Positions 9,266 through 17,078 of a stretch of DNA of 64,000 nt are shown piece after piece; within the stretch, counting starts at the first letter, position 1; every line of letters begins with the position of its first letter. This DNA is from Bradyrhizobium liaoningense (GTDB lineage: Bacteria; Pseudomonadota; Alphaproteobacteria; Rhizobiales; Xanthobacteraceae): contig NZ_JAFCJT010000019.1 in assembly GCF_018130785.1 (NCBI RefSeq), forward strand, positions 1 to 64,000, given 5' to 3'. The notes under the pieces are model-generated. The model worked only from the letters and a program-made list of their open reading frames with translations, was not told the DNA's origin and did no database searches. A program made the translations under genes and the position numbers.

Positions 9266-9330
9266 GATCAATGATTTCAATGGGATAGGACCGATCTTTC
9301 GGCCCTGTCCCGGACACGGAAGTGTTACCG

Positions 9331-9344
9331 CCGACGAAACAATT
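9331..9344 (+). promoter_or_regulatory. Direct-repeat copy 2 downstream of ECF sigma gene
   Basis: This is an exact second copy of the 14-base sequence at 8525-8538. It lies about 65 bases after the sigma-factor stop and about 85 bases before a strong terminator, so it could drive a short separate transcript. Function is inferred only from position and repetition. Confidence 0.35.
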
Positions 9345-9349
9345 GAAAC

Positions 9350-9468
9350 AAGGCACAACATCAGGCGGAAAAACTTCCCTCCTATAAAGCTCACATACGG
9401 TTTTCGTTAAACCTCCCAAGGACCTCCAACGACCCGGACGATGCCCCCGTCCGGGTCGTTTTGTATTT
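9350..9468 (+). ncRNA. Possible small RNA with repeated anti-Shine-Dalgarno motifs
   Basis: Between the second direct repeat and the terminator lies about 100 bases without a plausible gene. Three CCTCC motifs (9378-9382, 9412-9416, 9423-9427) are complementary to ribosome-binding sites, and the segment ends in a strong intrinsic terminator. This is the layout of alphaproteobacterial anti-SD small RNAs such as the CcsR/cuckoo type. It could equally be the 3' untranslated end of the sigma-factor mRNA. The 5' end is not defined by sequence. Confidence 0.35.
9429..9468 (+). terminator. Strong Rho-independent terminator
   Basis: ACGACCCGGACG (9429-9440) pairs perfectly with CGTCCGGGTCGT (9448-9459) across an 8-base loop and is followed by TTTTGTATTT. 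The T-run is on the plus strand, so it ends transcripts coming from the ECF gene or the small RNA before it. Confidence 0.9.
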
Positions 9469-9537
9469 GGGTTTTGCTGATGCCGTGGCTCCGATGATTT
9501 TTGCCGCACCTGAGTGAGGCGGCCTCCGCTCTTTCAT

Positions 9538-9682
9538 TCCCTCCCCCCTTGCGGGGAGGGGCAGGGAGAGGGGGCCACACGGGGGCTCTCTCGATTGGTG
9601 CGCGCGGTACGATCGCAGGTGGATAGACCTCGCCCGGGGCCACCCCTCTCCCCCGCCCTCCCCCGCAAGGGGGGAGGGGGCG
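9538..9682. repeat. Palindromic intergenic repeat, family E-like
   Basis: CCCTCCCCCCTTGCGGGG near the left end is matched by the inverted CCCCGCAAGGGGGGAGGG at the right, with a central CACCCCTCTCCC/GGGAGAGGGGG pair. It occupies most of the gap between the sigma-factor terminator and ccdA. The rest of that 540-base gap shows no gene. Confidence 0.75.
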
Positions 9683-9805
9683 CACCATCGCTGTGGTCGG
9701 CAGAGTGCCTCCGCCAAGCAATCGCCCGTCACGAAGGCGTGACGGCACGTAACGACCGCACCGCCACGCGCGAACTGCCCTCGTGACCTCCTTCACGAGT
9801 GCCTC

Positions 9806-10504
9806 ATGCTCGACCTGATCTTCGCCGTCCTCGCCGGCATCCTGACCATCGCCGCGCCCTGCACGCTGCCGATGCTGCCGATCCTGCTCGGCGCCTCGAT
9901 CGGGCGCGCGGGGCATCTGCGGCCCGCGATGATCGCGCTCGGCTTCGTCGTCTCGTTCTCGGCGACCGCACTGCTGCTCGGCGCGATCACGCGGCTGTTC
10001 GATTTCGATCCGAACGTGCTGCGCGAGGCCGCCTCGATCCTGCTGCTCGGCTTCGGCCTGCTGATGCTGTGGCCGGCGCCGTTCGAATGGCTGTCGATCC
10101 GGCTCAATGGCTGGCTCGATCTCGGCAACGCCGGCGCCATGCAACGCGAGGGCGCGCTCGGCGGCCTCGTGCTCGGCACCACGCTCGGCCTGGTCTGGAC
10201 GCCCTGCGCCGGCCCCGTGCTCGGCTCGATCCTGACCCTGGTCGCGACGTCGAAGAACGCCAGCTGGGCCGGCGTGCTGTTGATTGCCTATGCCATCGGC
10301 GCAGCGATCCCGATGCTCGCGATCGCCTATGGCGGACAGGCTGCGACCACGCGGGTGCGCAGCCTCGCGCGGATCTCGCCTCGGCTGCAGCAGGGCTTTG
10401 GTGTCGTCGTGATCGCCTTCGCGGTCGCCGCCTATTTCCAATACGACACGCTGATCGTGGCGTGGCTCACCGGCTTCTACCCCACCGGCCAGATCGGCCT
10501 GTGA
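9806..10504 (+). CDS. ccdA: CcdA-like cytochrome c biogenesis / thiol reductant transporter
   Basis: This 232-residue polytopic membrane protein matches the short CcdA form of the DsbD family, which carries electrons from cytoplasmic thioredoxin to periplasmic thiol proteins. The two half-repeats each hold a membrane-embedded cysteine motif: IAAPCTLPMLP near residue 19 and VWTPCAGPVLG near 133. About six hydrophobic segments are visible. It lies 31 bases before a periplasmic thioredoxin-like gene, its probable electron acceptor, and both probably end at the terminator near 11132. Confidence 0.9.
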   Translation: MLDLIFAVLAGILTIAAPCTLPMLPILLGASIGRAGHLRPAMIALGFVVSFSATALLLGAITRLFDFDPNVLREAASILLLGFGLLMLWPAPFEWLSIRLNGWLDLGNAGAMQREGALGGLVLGTTLGLVWTPCAGPVLGSILTLVATSKNASWAGVLLIAYAIGAAIPMLAIAYGGQAATTRVRSLARISPRLQQGFGVVVIAFAVAAYFQYDTLIVAWLTGFYPTGQIGL

Positions 10505-10535
10505 TCATCCCTCACCTTCACCGGAGGATTTTTCC

Positions 10536-11099
10536 ATGACTTTCAAGCTGCTCACTGTGACCGCCGCACTGATCGGCATGGCCGCAACAGGCGCCGTCAT
10601 CCCCGGCATCTGCGACGAGGCCGCGCGCGCCACCCCTGTCGTCACCGCTGCCGCGAGCCAGCAGACCGCGCCCGATTTCGCCGGCATCAACAATTGGTTC
10701 AACTCGAAGCCGCTCAGCATCGCCGACCTCCGCGGCAAGGTCGTGCTGGTCGACTTCTGGACCTATGGCTGCGTCAACTGCGTCAACACGCTGCCGCACG
10801 TCACCGACCTCTATGCCAAATACAAGGACAAGGGCCTCGTCGTGGTCGGCGTGCACACGCCGGAATTCCCGTTCGAGCGCTCGGCCTCCAATTTGCAGGC
10901 CGCACTGAAGCGCCACGGCATCACCTATCCCGTGGCGCAGGACAATGATTCCAAGACCTGGAACGCCTACAGCAACCGGTACTGGCCGGCGCAATACATC
11001 ATCGACCAGACCGGCAAGATCGTGTTCCAGCACGAGGGCGAGGGCCGCTACGACGAGATCGACCGCACCGTGGCAAAGCTGCTGAGCGCCAATAGCTGA
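10536..11099 (+). CDS. Periplasmic thioredoxin-like (TlpA/DipZ-type) protein
   Basis: The 187-residue protein has a signal peptide or N-terminal anchor (about 1-22) and a redoxin domain. The active site is in VDFWTYGCVNCVNTLP, a CxxC with the WTYGCVNC context typical of the DipZ C-terminal domain and its TlpA-like relatives. GVHTPEFPFE and a cis-Pro region YWPAQYIID are also present. CcdA just upstream would keep it reduced. AGGA at 10523-10526 precedes the ATG. Likely roles are haem/apocytochrome or disulfide maintenance outside the cytoplasm. Confidence 0.9.
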   Translation: MTFKLLTVTAALIGMAATGAVIPGICDEAARATPVVTAAASQQTAPDFAGINNWFNSKPLSIADLRGKVVLVDFWTYGCVNCVNTLPHVTDLYAKYKDKGLVVVGVHTPEFPFERSASNLQAALKRHGITYPVAQDNDSKTWNAYSNRYWPAQYIIDQTGKIVFQHEGEGRYDEIDRTVAKLLSANS

Positions 11100-11131
11100 G
11101 GCCGGATTGCCGCGTCCGCCGTTGTTGCTTG

Positions 11132-11157
11132 ACTCCACGGACCCGTCCGTGGAGTTT
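11132..11157 (+). terminator. Hairpin terminator after ccdA-thioredoxin pair
   Basis: ACTCCACGGA (11132-11141) pairs perfectly with TCCGTGGAGT (11146-11155) over a four-base loop. Only a short T-run follows (TTT), so termination may be partial. Confidence 0.65.
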
Positions 11158-11183
11158 CGCCAGCGACGGAATCAGCGCCCGCA

Positions 11184-12158
11184 ATGGACGACGCGACCAC
11201 CAGCACCGACATTCGCCTTCGCGAAGGCTCCTCGATCGCGCAGCGGCTGGTCATGGCCGGCTCCGCGGCCGCCGTTGCGCTGTGCTTCACGCCGGGCCTG
11301 TTCACGCACGACACACTGGAAATCATCATCTCGGCGGTCGCGCTGATCGTGGGTGCAGGGTTCGTTATCGGCATCATGCTGGCGCCGGCGGTGGTGTGGA
11401 TCATCACCGCGAACGAGATTCTGATCGGACGGCAAAGTCCATTCGGAAAGCTGCGCACGCGGGTCGTCGCGAAGGACGACATCGCCGGATTGCAGGTTCC
11501 CGGCAGCAAGAGGGTGAAAGCCCGCTTTCAACTCGTCTTCACGCTTGTCTCGGGGGAACGCCTGACGTCCCCGCCGATCTCCGATGTCACGCATGTCCGC
11601 GAGACTGTGGCCCGGATCGCCACGCAGTTCGACGTCCCCAATTTCGAGGAGCCGGTCAATCCGCTCGATGCCAGCAATCCCGAGATGCATCTCGGCGAAC
11701 CCCTCGAGGCGTTTTCCACCCGGGACATCCGGATCGTGTCACTGATCGCGGTCGCGCTGTGCGCCGTGCCCTACGCCTACAAGCTCTGGCGCGGATGGCC
11801 GCCCAGCCATGTCGACATCCTGCTGCTGCCGCTCGGCGCGCTCGCCGCGTTCGCCGTGCACCGATACGCCAACCTCGTGACCGGCGCCTTCTGGATCATC
11901 CGCGAGAGCGATATCCGCGTCGAACGCCTGTGGGGTGACGGTACGCCGCGCGCGGACCACATCGAAGGGCACGAGGTAAAGACGATTACCGTCGACCGCC
12001 GCGGCCGGTCCGAGGACGAGCACTGCATCGTCACGATCCGCCTGCGCTCGGGGCGACGCTTTCGCAGCCCCCGCATCGGCTCACGGGTCGAGGCCCGCGC
12101 CGTGGGGACGGAGATCGTGCGACGGCTCGGGATCGCGGCGGAGAGCAACAAGATTTAG
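11184..12158 (+). CDS. Membrane protein with tandemly duplicated TM plus PH-like module
   Basis: I do not recognise a named family for this 324-residue protein. It consists of two copies of one module, each with paired membrane segments followed by a soluble domain of about 80 residues. Membrane segments lie at about 24-40, 46-76, 183-200 and 209-230. WIITANEI (72-79) aligns with WIIRESDI (237-244), and LVSGERLTSP (121-130) aligns with LRSGRRFRSP (287-296), a constant offset of about 165 residues. The soluble part resembles bacterial PH-like domains (DUF304 type), which is an inference from the W-x-I-T/R start and beta-rich pattern. No clear ribosome-binding site precedes the ATG. Confidence 0.7.
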   Translation: MDDATTSTDIRLREGSSIAQRLVMAGSAAAVALCFTPGLFTHDTLEIIISAVALIVGAGFVIGIMLAPAVVWIITANEILIGRQSPFGKLRTRVVAKDDIAGLQVPGSKRVKARFQLVFTLVSGERLTSPPISDVTHVRETVARIATQFDVPNFEEPVNPLDASNPEMHLGEPLEAFSTRDIRIVSLIAVALCAVPYAYKLWRGWPPSHVDILLLPLGALAAFAVHRYANLVTGAFWIIRESDIRVERLWGDGTPRADHIEGHEVKTITVDRRGRSEDEHCIVTIRLRSGRRFRSPRIGSRVEARAVGTEIVRRLGIAAESNKI

Positions 12159-12177
12159 AGCACGCTACGTCCACATC

Positions 12178-12210
12178 GTCATGGCCGGGCTTGTCCCGGC
12201 CATGATGGAT
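12178..12210. repeat. Short family B palindrome
   Basis: CATGGCCGGG and CCCGGCCATG form a near-perfect hairpin around CTTGT, just after the stop of the duplicated membrane protein. It is a compact version of the family B repeat at 1126-1240. Confidence 0.75.
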
Positions 12211-12415
12211 GCAGATTTGACAGCCTGCCACCCGGAGGACGTCGCCGACACTGCTTTTGGCGCCATCCCCTGTTTGTGGCATTGCGAGGGCCCGTCAAAA
12301 AACCAAAGCATTCTCGTGACATACCAGCCGGGCGCGCCATCAACTTGCCATGAACATGCCCCTGAGATTTGATGGTTTCGAATGAATTGCGCTGTGGCAG
12401 CGGGGAGAGCTTGAA

Positions 12416-13009
12416 ATGACGGATTTTCGTCGCCTGACCGGGATGTTTGTGGCCGCGATCGGCCTGATCCTATCCGCACCACAGGCCATCGCCCAGCAGC
12501 CCGACCGCGGCGACGAGCCCGGCCTGGTCGCCGACGACGCCTACCAGCTCGATCCGGAATGGCAGAAGCAGGTGGTCTACTTCCGCACCACCGAGACGCC
12601 GGGCACCATCATCATCTCGACCGCTGAGCGTCATCTCTACCTGGTGCAGCCGGGCGGGCGCGCCATCCGCTACGGCATCGGCGTCGGCCGCGACGGCTTC
12701 CAGTGGCAGGGGCTGGTGAACATCACCAACAAGAAGGAGTGGCCGGATTGGACGCCGCCGCCGGAGATGATCCAGCGCCAGCCCTATCTGCCGCGCTTCA
12801 TGGCCGGCGGTCCCGGCAATCCGCTCGGCGCCCGCGCCATGTATCTCGGCACCACCGTCTATCGCATCCACGGCACCAACCGCCCTGATACGATCGGCAC
12901 CAAGGTGTCCTCAGGCTGCTTCCGTCTCGTCAATCACGACGTCGCCGATCTCTACGACCGCGTCCCTGTTGGCACCAAGGTGGTCATCCGGCAGAAGCCC
13001 GAGCTCTAA
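12416..13009 (+). CDS. L,D-transpeptidase (YkuD/ErfK family)
   Basis: This 197-residue exported protein has a signal peptide (about 1-26, ending AIAQQ) and a YkuD catalytic domain. The active site is in YRIHGTN (His152) and VSSGCFRLVN (Cys168), the standard HxGT and SxGCxR motifs. Such enzymes form 3-3 cross-links in peptidoglycan or attach lipoproteins to it. GGAGA at 12402-12406 precedes the ATG. It is a single gene with its own upstream region, and a hairpin at 13021 may end its transcript. Confidence 0.93.
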   Translation: MTDFRRLTGMFVAAIGLILSAPQAIAQQPDRGDEPGLVADDAYQLDPEWQKQVVYFRTTETPGTIIISTAERHLYLVQPGGRAIRYGIGVGRDGFQWQGLVNITNKKEWPDWTPPPEMIQRQPYLPRFMAGGPGNPLGARAMYLGTTVYRIHGTNRPDTIGTKVSSGCFRLVNHDVADLYDRVPVGTKVVIRQKPEL

Positions 13010-13020
13010 GTTTATCGTTT

Positions 13021-13045
13021 GAGCATGATCTTCCGGATCATGCTC
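13021..13045. repeat. Family C hairpin
   Basis: GAGCATGATC and GATCATGCTC form a perfect 10-base stem around TTCCG. Longer relatives are at 19740-19786 and 26675-26722. It is placed where a terminator would be expected, but no T-run follows. Confidence 0.8.
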
Positions 13046-13091
13046 TTCGCCCTCCTCCCAATTCCTTTTCCCGATTTTTCGAGAGAGCAAC

Positions 13092-14132
13092 ATGATGCGC
13101 ACATTTCGAGGCGGCCTGCTGATCGGGCTCGCAGTCGCCGTGCTGGTCGCTGTCCTGGCCATCATCTATGAATTCTACGATACCCGCACGCTGAAGCGCA
13201 CCGTTCGCCGCGGCGAGGTGCTGTGCGGCGTCAACAGGGGCCTGCCAGGCTTCTCGATCCCGGACGACAAGGGCAACTGGACCGGCTTCGACGTGGATTT
13301 CTGCCGCGCTGTGGCGTCGGCGATCTTCAACGATCCGGCCAAGGCGAAGTTCGTTCCGCTCGATGCCGGCGAACGCTTCAAGGAATTGCAGAGCCGGAAA
13401 GTCGACATCCTCTCGCGCAACTCGACCTGGAGCATGGCGCGCGAGCTCGACTACGACCTCTATTTCCCGGCGGTCGCCTATTACGACGGCGCAGGCTTCA
13501 TGCTGCCGCGTTCGCGCAACAAGGAGACGTCGCTGGACCTGACCGGCAGCAAGGTGTGCGTCCAGGCCGGGACCACGACGGCGCTCAACGTCGCCGACTA
13601 CTTCCGTGCCAACAACATGAAGTATGAAGAGATGAAGTTCGACAAGCTGGACGATGTCGTGAAAGCCTACGACACCGGCAAGTGCGACACGCTTTCCGCC
13701 GACGTCTCGCAGCTCTACGCCCTCAGGCTGAACCTCTCGAAACCCGGCGACAACATGATCCTGCCGGACATGATCTCCAAGGAGCCGCTCGCCCCCGTCG
13801 TGCGCCAGCGCGACGACGACTGGATGATGATCGTGAAGTGGACGCTCTACGCGATGATCAACGCCGAGGAGCTCGGCGTCACCTCGGAGAACATCGACGA
13901 GGCCCTGAAGTCGAAGAAGCCTGAAGTGATGCGTCTCGTCGGCACCGAGGGCAATTACGGCGAGCAGCTCGGCCTCACCAAGGACTGGGTTGTCCGCATC
14001 ATCCGCAACGTCGGCAATTACGGCGAGATGTACGAGCGCAATATCGGCGAGAAGTCCAAGCTGAAGATCCCGCGCGGCATGAACCAGCTGTGGAATGCCG
14101 GCGGCGTGCAGTACGCGCCGCCGATGCGGTAA
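13092..14132 (+). CDS. AapJ-like amino-acid ABC transporter binding protein (orphan)
   Basis: The 346-residue protein has a family 3 solute-binding fold close to the general L-amino-acid binder AapJ. Recognisable stretches are LCGVNRGLPGFSIPDDKGNW, GFDVDFCRAVA, FKELQSRKVDILSRNSTWSM and RGMNQLWNAGGVQYAPPMR. The N-terminal hydrophobic segment (about 8-26) lacks an obvious cleavage site, so the protein may stay membrane-anchored. GAGAG precedes the ATG by six bases. The aapQMP genes that normally follow aapJ are absent here; a family B repeat follows instead. Confidence 0.88.
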   Translation: MMRTFRGGLLIGLAVAVLVAVLAIIYEFYDTRTLKRTVRRGEVLCGVNRGLPGFSIPDDKGNWTGFDVDFCRAVASAIFNDPAKAKFVPLDAGERFKELQSRKVDILSRNSTWSMARELDYDLYFPAVAYYDGAGFMLPRSRNKETSLDLTGSKVCVQAGTTTALNVADYFRANNMKYEEMKFDKLDDVVKAYDTGKCDTLSADVSQLYALRLNLSKPGDNMILPDMISKEPLAPVVRQRDDDWMMIVKWTLYAMINAEELGVTSENIDEALKSKKPEVMRLVGTEGNYGEQLGLTKDWVVRIIRNVGNYGEMYERNIGEKSKLKIPRGMNQLWNAGGVQYAPPMR

Positions 14133-14160
14133 CGGCTTCTGGCTCGGCCACGCTCTCAAT

Positions 14161-14244
14161 CGTCATGCCCGGGCTTGTCCCGGGCATCTACGTTTTTGAG
14201 GCACCGTAAGAACGTAGATGGCCGGGACAAGCCCGGCCACGACG
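14161..14244. repeat. Palindromic intergenic repeat, family B
   Basis: The left part GTCATGCCCGGGCTTGTCCC and the right part GGGACAAGCCCGGCCACGAC are inverted, with nested CATCTACGTTTT/AACGTAGATG. It sits between converging genes and may act as a bidirectional transcription barrier. Confidence 0.8.
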
Positions 14245-14278
14245 GAGCTTGGGGCAGGCACTCTCCACCTTCTCAACT

Positions 14279-14380
14279 GTCATCGCCCGGCTTGACCGGG
14301 CGATCCAGTATTCCGAGACGTCAATCGTATCCGGAGGGGCCGCGGCGTACTGGGTCGCCCGGTCAAGCCGGGCGACGACA
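14279..14380. repeat. Second palindrome, family B variant
   Basis: GTCATCGCCCGGCTTGACCG is inverted at the right end as CGGTCAAGCCGGGCGACGAC, with an inner ATCCAGTATTCC/TACTGGGTC pair. It lies directly beside the preceding palindrome, so two related elements have landed in one gap. Confidence 0.75.
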
Positions 14381-14421
14381 CTGCGTGTGAGGCACGTCCT
14401 CGCGCCTCACATCCACTCGCC

Positions 14422-15561
14422 TCAATACCCCCGCGCTCTTGCCAGCTGCTCGGTGTGGTAATTCGCGTCGCCGAACAGCTCCTCGCACACCCTGGCGCGC
14501 TTCATGAAGAAGCCGATGTCGAACTGGTCGGTCATGCCCATGCCGCCATGCATCTGCACGCCTTCCTGCACCGCGCGCGTGGCGGTGGTGCCGGCACGCG
14601 CCTTGGCCACTGCGACGGCTGAGGCGGCCTTGGTGACATCGGCATCCAGCGCCTGGAGGGCCTTCATCGTGGCGGCGCGGGTGATCTCGATGTCGACATA
14701 GAGCTCGGCGGCACGGTGCTGGAGCGCCTGAAATTCGCCGATCAGCTTGCCGAACTGTTTTCTGTTCTTGAGGTACTCGACGGTGCGGTTGAAGACCTCT
14801 TCGCTCAGGCCCACCATTTCGGACGCGACAGCGCCGCGACCGATGTCGAGCACACCGTCGAGCAGGCCAGCGCCCTGATCGACCTCGCCGAGCACGCTGT
14901 CGGCGGTGACCTCGACATTGGCAAGCTCGATCCGCGCCGCGTTGTGCGCATCGACCATGATGGTGCGCTCGATCGAAACGCCCTTGGCCTTGGGGTTGAC
15001 CAGGAACAGCGTCAAGCCGTCACGCTCGCCGGCAGAGCCCGCGGTGCGCGTGGCGACGATGAGGAGATCAGCGACATGGCCGTCAACCACCAGCGCCTTG
15101 GCGCCGGAGAGCTTGAAACCGTTGCCGGCGCGCACCGCCTGGAGACTGGTCTGGAGCGGGCGATGCTTTGCGCCCTCGTCGATCGCGAGCGTGGCAAGCA
15201 GCGAGCCGTTGGAAATCTTCGGCAGATACTCCGACTTCTGTGCGGCATTGCCGCCGAGGTTCAGCGCCGAAGCTGCGACCACGCTGGTGGCGAGGAACGG
15301 CGACGGCATCAGCGTGCGGCCGATCTCCTCCATGACGATTCCGGCCTCCATGAAGCCGAGGCCGCTGCCGCCGAACTCTTCCGGCACCATGAGGCCGGCA
15401 AAGCCCATCTCGGCGAAGGAGTGCCAGAGCTCCTTGGAGAAGCCGGTCGGATCCTTGGCGTCGCGCAAGGATCGCAGGTGCGACACCGGCGCCTTGTCGC
15501 TGATCAGCCCGCGCGCGGAGTCACGGAGCATCGATTGTTCTTCGGTGAGGACGAGGGCCAT
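14422..15561 (-). CDS. Acyl-CoA dehydrogenase, probable non-catalytic subunit of a heteromer
   Basis: This 379-residue protein has the acyl-CoA dehydrogenase fold: N-terminal helical domain with MVPEEFGGSGLG, the middle beta-domain, and a C-terminal FAD domain ending with QMHGGMGMTDQFDIGFFMKR. Where the usual catalytic Glu (YEGT motif) would sit, the sequence reads LFGDANYH, so that Glu is missing. The downstream partner on this strand is a second dehydrogenase that keeps EGG. Alpha2beta2 enzymes such as ChsE1-ChsE2 and PimC-PimD are built this way, so the pair probably oxidises one unusual acyl-CoA (inference). Confidence 0.88.
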   Translation of the reverse strand: MALVLTEEQSMLRDSARGLISDKAPVSHLRSLRDAKDPTGFSKELWHSFAEMGFAGLMVPEEFGGSGLGFMEAGIVMEEIGRTLMPSPFLATSVVAASALNLGGNAAQKSEYLPKISNGSLLATLAIDEGAKHRPLQTSLQAVRAGNGFKLSGAKALVVDGHVADLLIVATRTAGSAGERDGLTLFLVNPKAKGVSIERTIMVDAHNAARIELANVEVTADSVLGEVDQGAGLLDGVLDIGRGAVASEMVGLSEEVFNRTVEYLKNRKQFGKLIGEFQALQHRAAELYVDIEITRAATMKALQALDADVTKAASAVAVAKARAGTTATRAVQEGVQMHGGMGMTDQFDIGFFMKRARVCEELFGDANYHTEQLARARGY

Positions 15562-15596
15562 GTGCGTGTTTCCGGTTCGAAATCTACTTTTTGTTC

Positions 15597-15726
15597 GTCA
15601 TTCCGGGATGGCCCGTAGGGCCAGGCCCGGAATCCATAACCACGATCGAGAGTATGGCTTCCGGGCTCGCGCTTCCGCCTTCGCTCTTCGAGCTTCGGCG
15701 GGCAAGTCGCGCGTCCCGGAATGACC
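15597..15726. repeat. Palindromic intergenic repeat, family G
   Basis: GTCATTCCGGGATGGCCCG at the left is matched by the inverted CGCGTCCCGGAATGAC at the right end. It separates the two dehydrogenase genes. A relative is at 63800-63925. Confidence 0.75.
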
Positions 15727-15743
15727 GGTGATGAGGGGACGCC

Positions 15744-16943
15744 TCACGCCCCCGGCAAATCCAGGATGCGCTTGGCGACGATGCCGAGCATCACCTCCGT
15801 CGTGCCGCCCTCGATCGAGTTGGCCTTGGTGCGCAGCCAGGCGCGCGGGCGGGCGCCCTGCTTGGAGCGCTCGCTCTCCCATTCCAGCGCGTCGACGCCG
15901 CCCGCCGACATCAGGATCTCGTAGCGGCGCTTGTTGAGCTCGGTGCCGTAATATTTCATCGCGGACGAAAACGCCGGATGCGCCTGGCCTGCCTTGGCGA
16001 GATCGACCGCGCGTTCGGCGCAGGCGGCGAGCGCGGCTTCATCGACGTCGAAGCTCGCGATCTGGCCGCGCAGCATGGAATCGTCGAGCTTGCCCTGTGC
16101 ATCGGTGCCGACGGAATCCGCTGCGATCTGGCCGAGCGGCCGGCCGACGCCGCGCTCGCCCATGCCTGATATCATCGCGCGCTCGTGCTGGAGCAGATAT
16201 TTTGCGACGTCCCAGCCGCGGTTGACGGTGCCGACCACGTGCGACTTCGGCACGCGGACGCCGTCGAAGAAGGTTTCGCAGAACGGCGAATAGCCCGAGA
16301 TCAAGAGGATCGGCTTGGTCGTCACGCCCTTCGAGGCCATGTCGAACAGGATGAAGCTGATGCCGTCGTGCTTCTTTGCCGCCGGATCGGTGCGGACGAG
16401 GCAGAAGATCCAGTCGGCGTAATTGGCGTAGGATGTCCAGATCTTCGAACCGGTGATGACGAAATCATCGCCGTCGCTCTCCGCGCGGGTCTGGAGCGAG
16501 GCGAGATCGGAGCCGGCGTTCGGCTCGGAGTAGCCCTGACACCAGCGGATCAGGCCCGCCGCGATTTTTGGCAGATGCTCCTGCTTCTGCGCCTCGTTGC
16601 CGTATTTGAGCAGCGCCGGCCCCAGCATCCAGATGCCGAAGCTCGACAGCGGTGGCCGCGCGCCCATCCTGGCCATTTCGGCACGCAGCACCTTGTGCTC
16701 GGCGGCGCTCAAGCCACCACCGCCATACTCCTTCGGCCAATCAGGCACGGTCCAGCCCTTGTCGCGCATACGCTCGAACCAGATGCGCTGCGGCTCGGAG
16801 GAGAATTTCGTATTGCGTCCGCCCCAGAACACGTCGCCGTCCGAGGTCACGGGCTTGCGCATCTCCGGCGGGCAGTTGGCTTCCAGCCAGGCGCGCGTTT
16901 GCTTGCGGAATTCTTCGAGATCGGCAGCTTCAGATTCACTCAT
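15744..16943 (-). CDS. Acyl-CoA dehydrogenase, probable catalytic subunit of a heteromer
   Basis: This 399-residue acyl-CoA dehydrogenase shows WPKEYGGGGLSAAEH near the N-terminus, GYSEPNAGSDLASLQTRAE in the FAD/substrate region, and a C-terminal SIEGGTTEVMLGIVAKRIL holding the probable catalytic Glu. It precedes the Glu-less dehydrogenase on the same strand, which suggests a heteromeric enzyme. I start at the ATG at 16943 (MSESEAADLEEF). An in-frame ATG at 16955 and a TTG at 16958 are alternatives with poorer spacing. It is divergent from the carboxymuconolactone-decarboxylase-like gene. Confidence 0.9.
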   Translation of the reverse strand: MSESEAADLEEFRKQTRAWLEANCPPEMRKPVTSDGDVFWGGRNTKFSSEPQRIWFERMRDKGWTVPDWPKEYGGGGLSAAEHKVLRAEMARMGARPPLSSFGIWMLGPALLKYGNEAQKQEHLPKIAAGLIRWCQGYSEPNAGSDLASLQTRAESDGDDFVITGSKIWTSYANYADWIFCLVRTDPAAKKHDGISFILFDMASKGVTTKPILLISGYSPFCETFFDGVRVPKSHVVGTVNRGWDVAKYLLQHERAMISGMGERGVGRPLGQIAADSVGTDAQGKLDDSMLRGQIASFDVDEAALAACAERAVDLAKAGQAHPAFSSAMKYYGTELNKRRYEILMSAGGVDALEWESERSKQGARPRAWLRTKANSIEGGTTEVMLGIVAKRILDLPGA

Positions 16944-17078
16944 GGTCGTTTCCATCAATCAAAAAGACTTGTTGGGCGCGACTCTGGGCCATCGCACCGT
17001 GGAATTCAACCACTTCCGTGGCGCGCGTTCGGCTATAGTCGCCGCCACGGCGAGCTTGAAAACAAAGAGGAAATAACA

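Noticed and set aside
9514..9786. Short plus-strand frame across the repeat before ccdA
   Set aside because: It reads through a palindromic repeat and gives a Pro/Gly/Arg-rich product, so it is a repeat artefact.
16185..17078. Upstream extension of the CMD-like protein
   Set aside because: The extension lies antisense to the acyl-CoA dehydrogenase gene, and a strong ribosome-binding site precedes the internal ATG at 17079.
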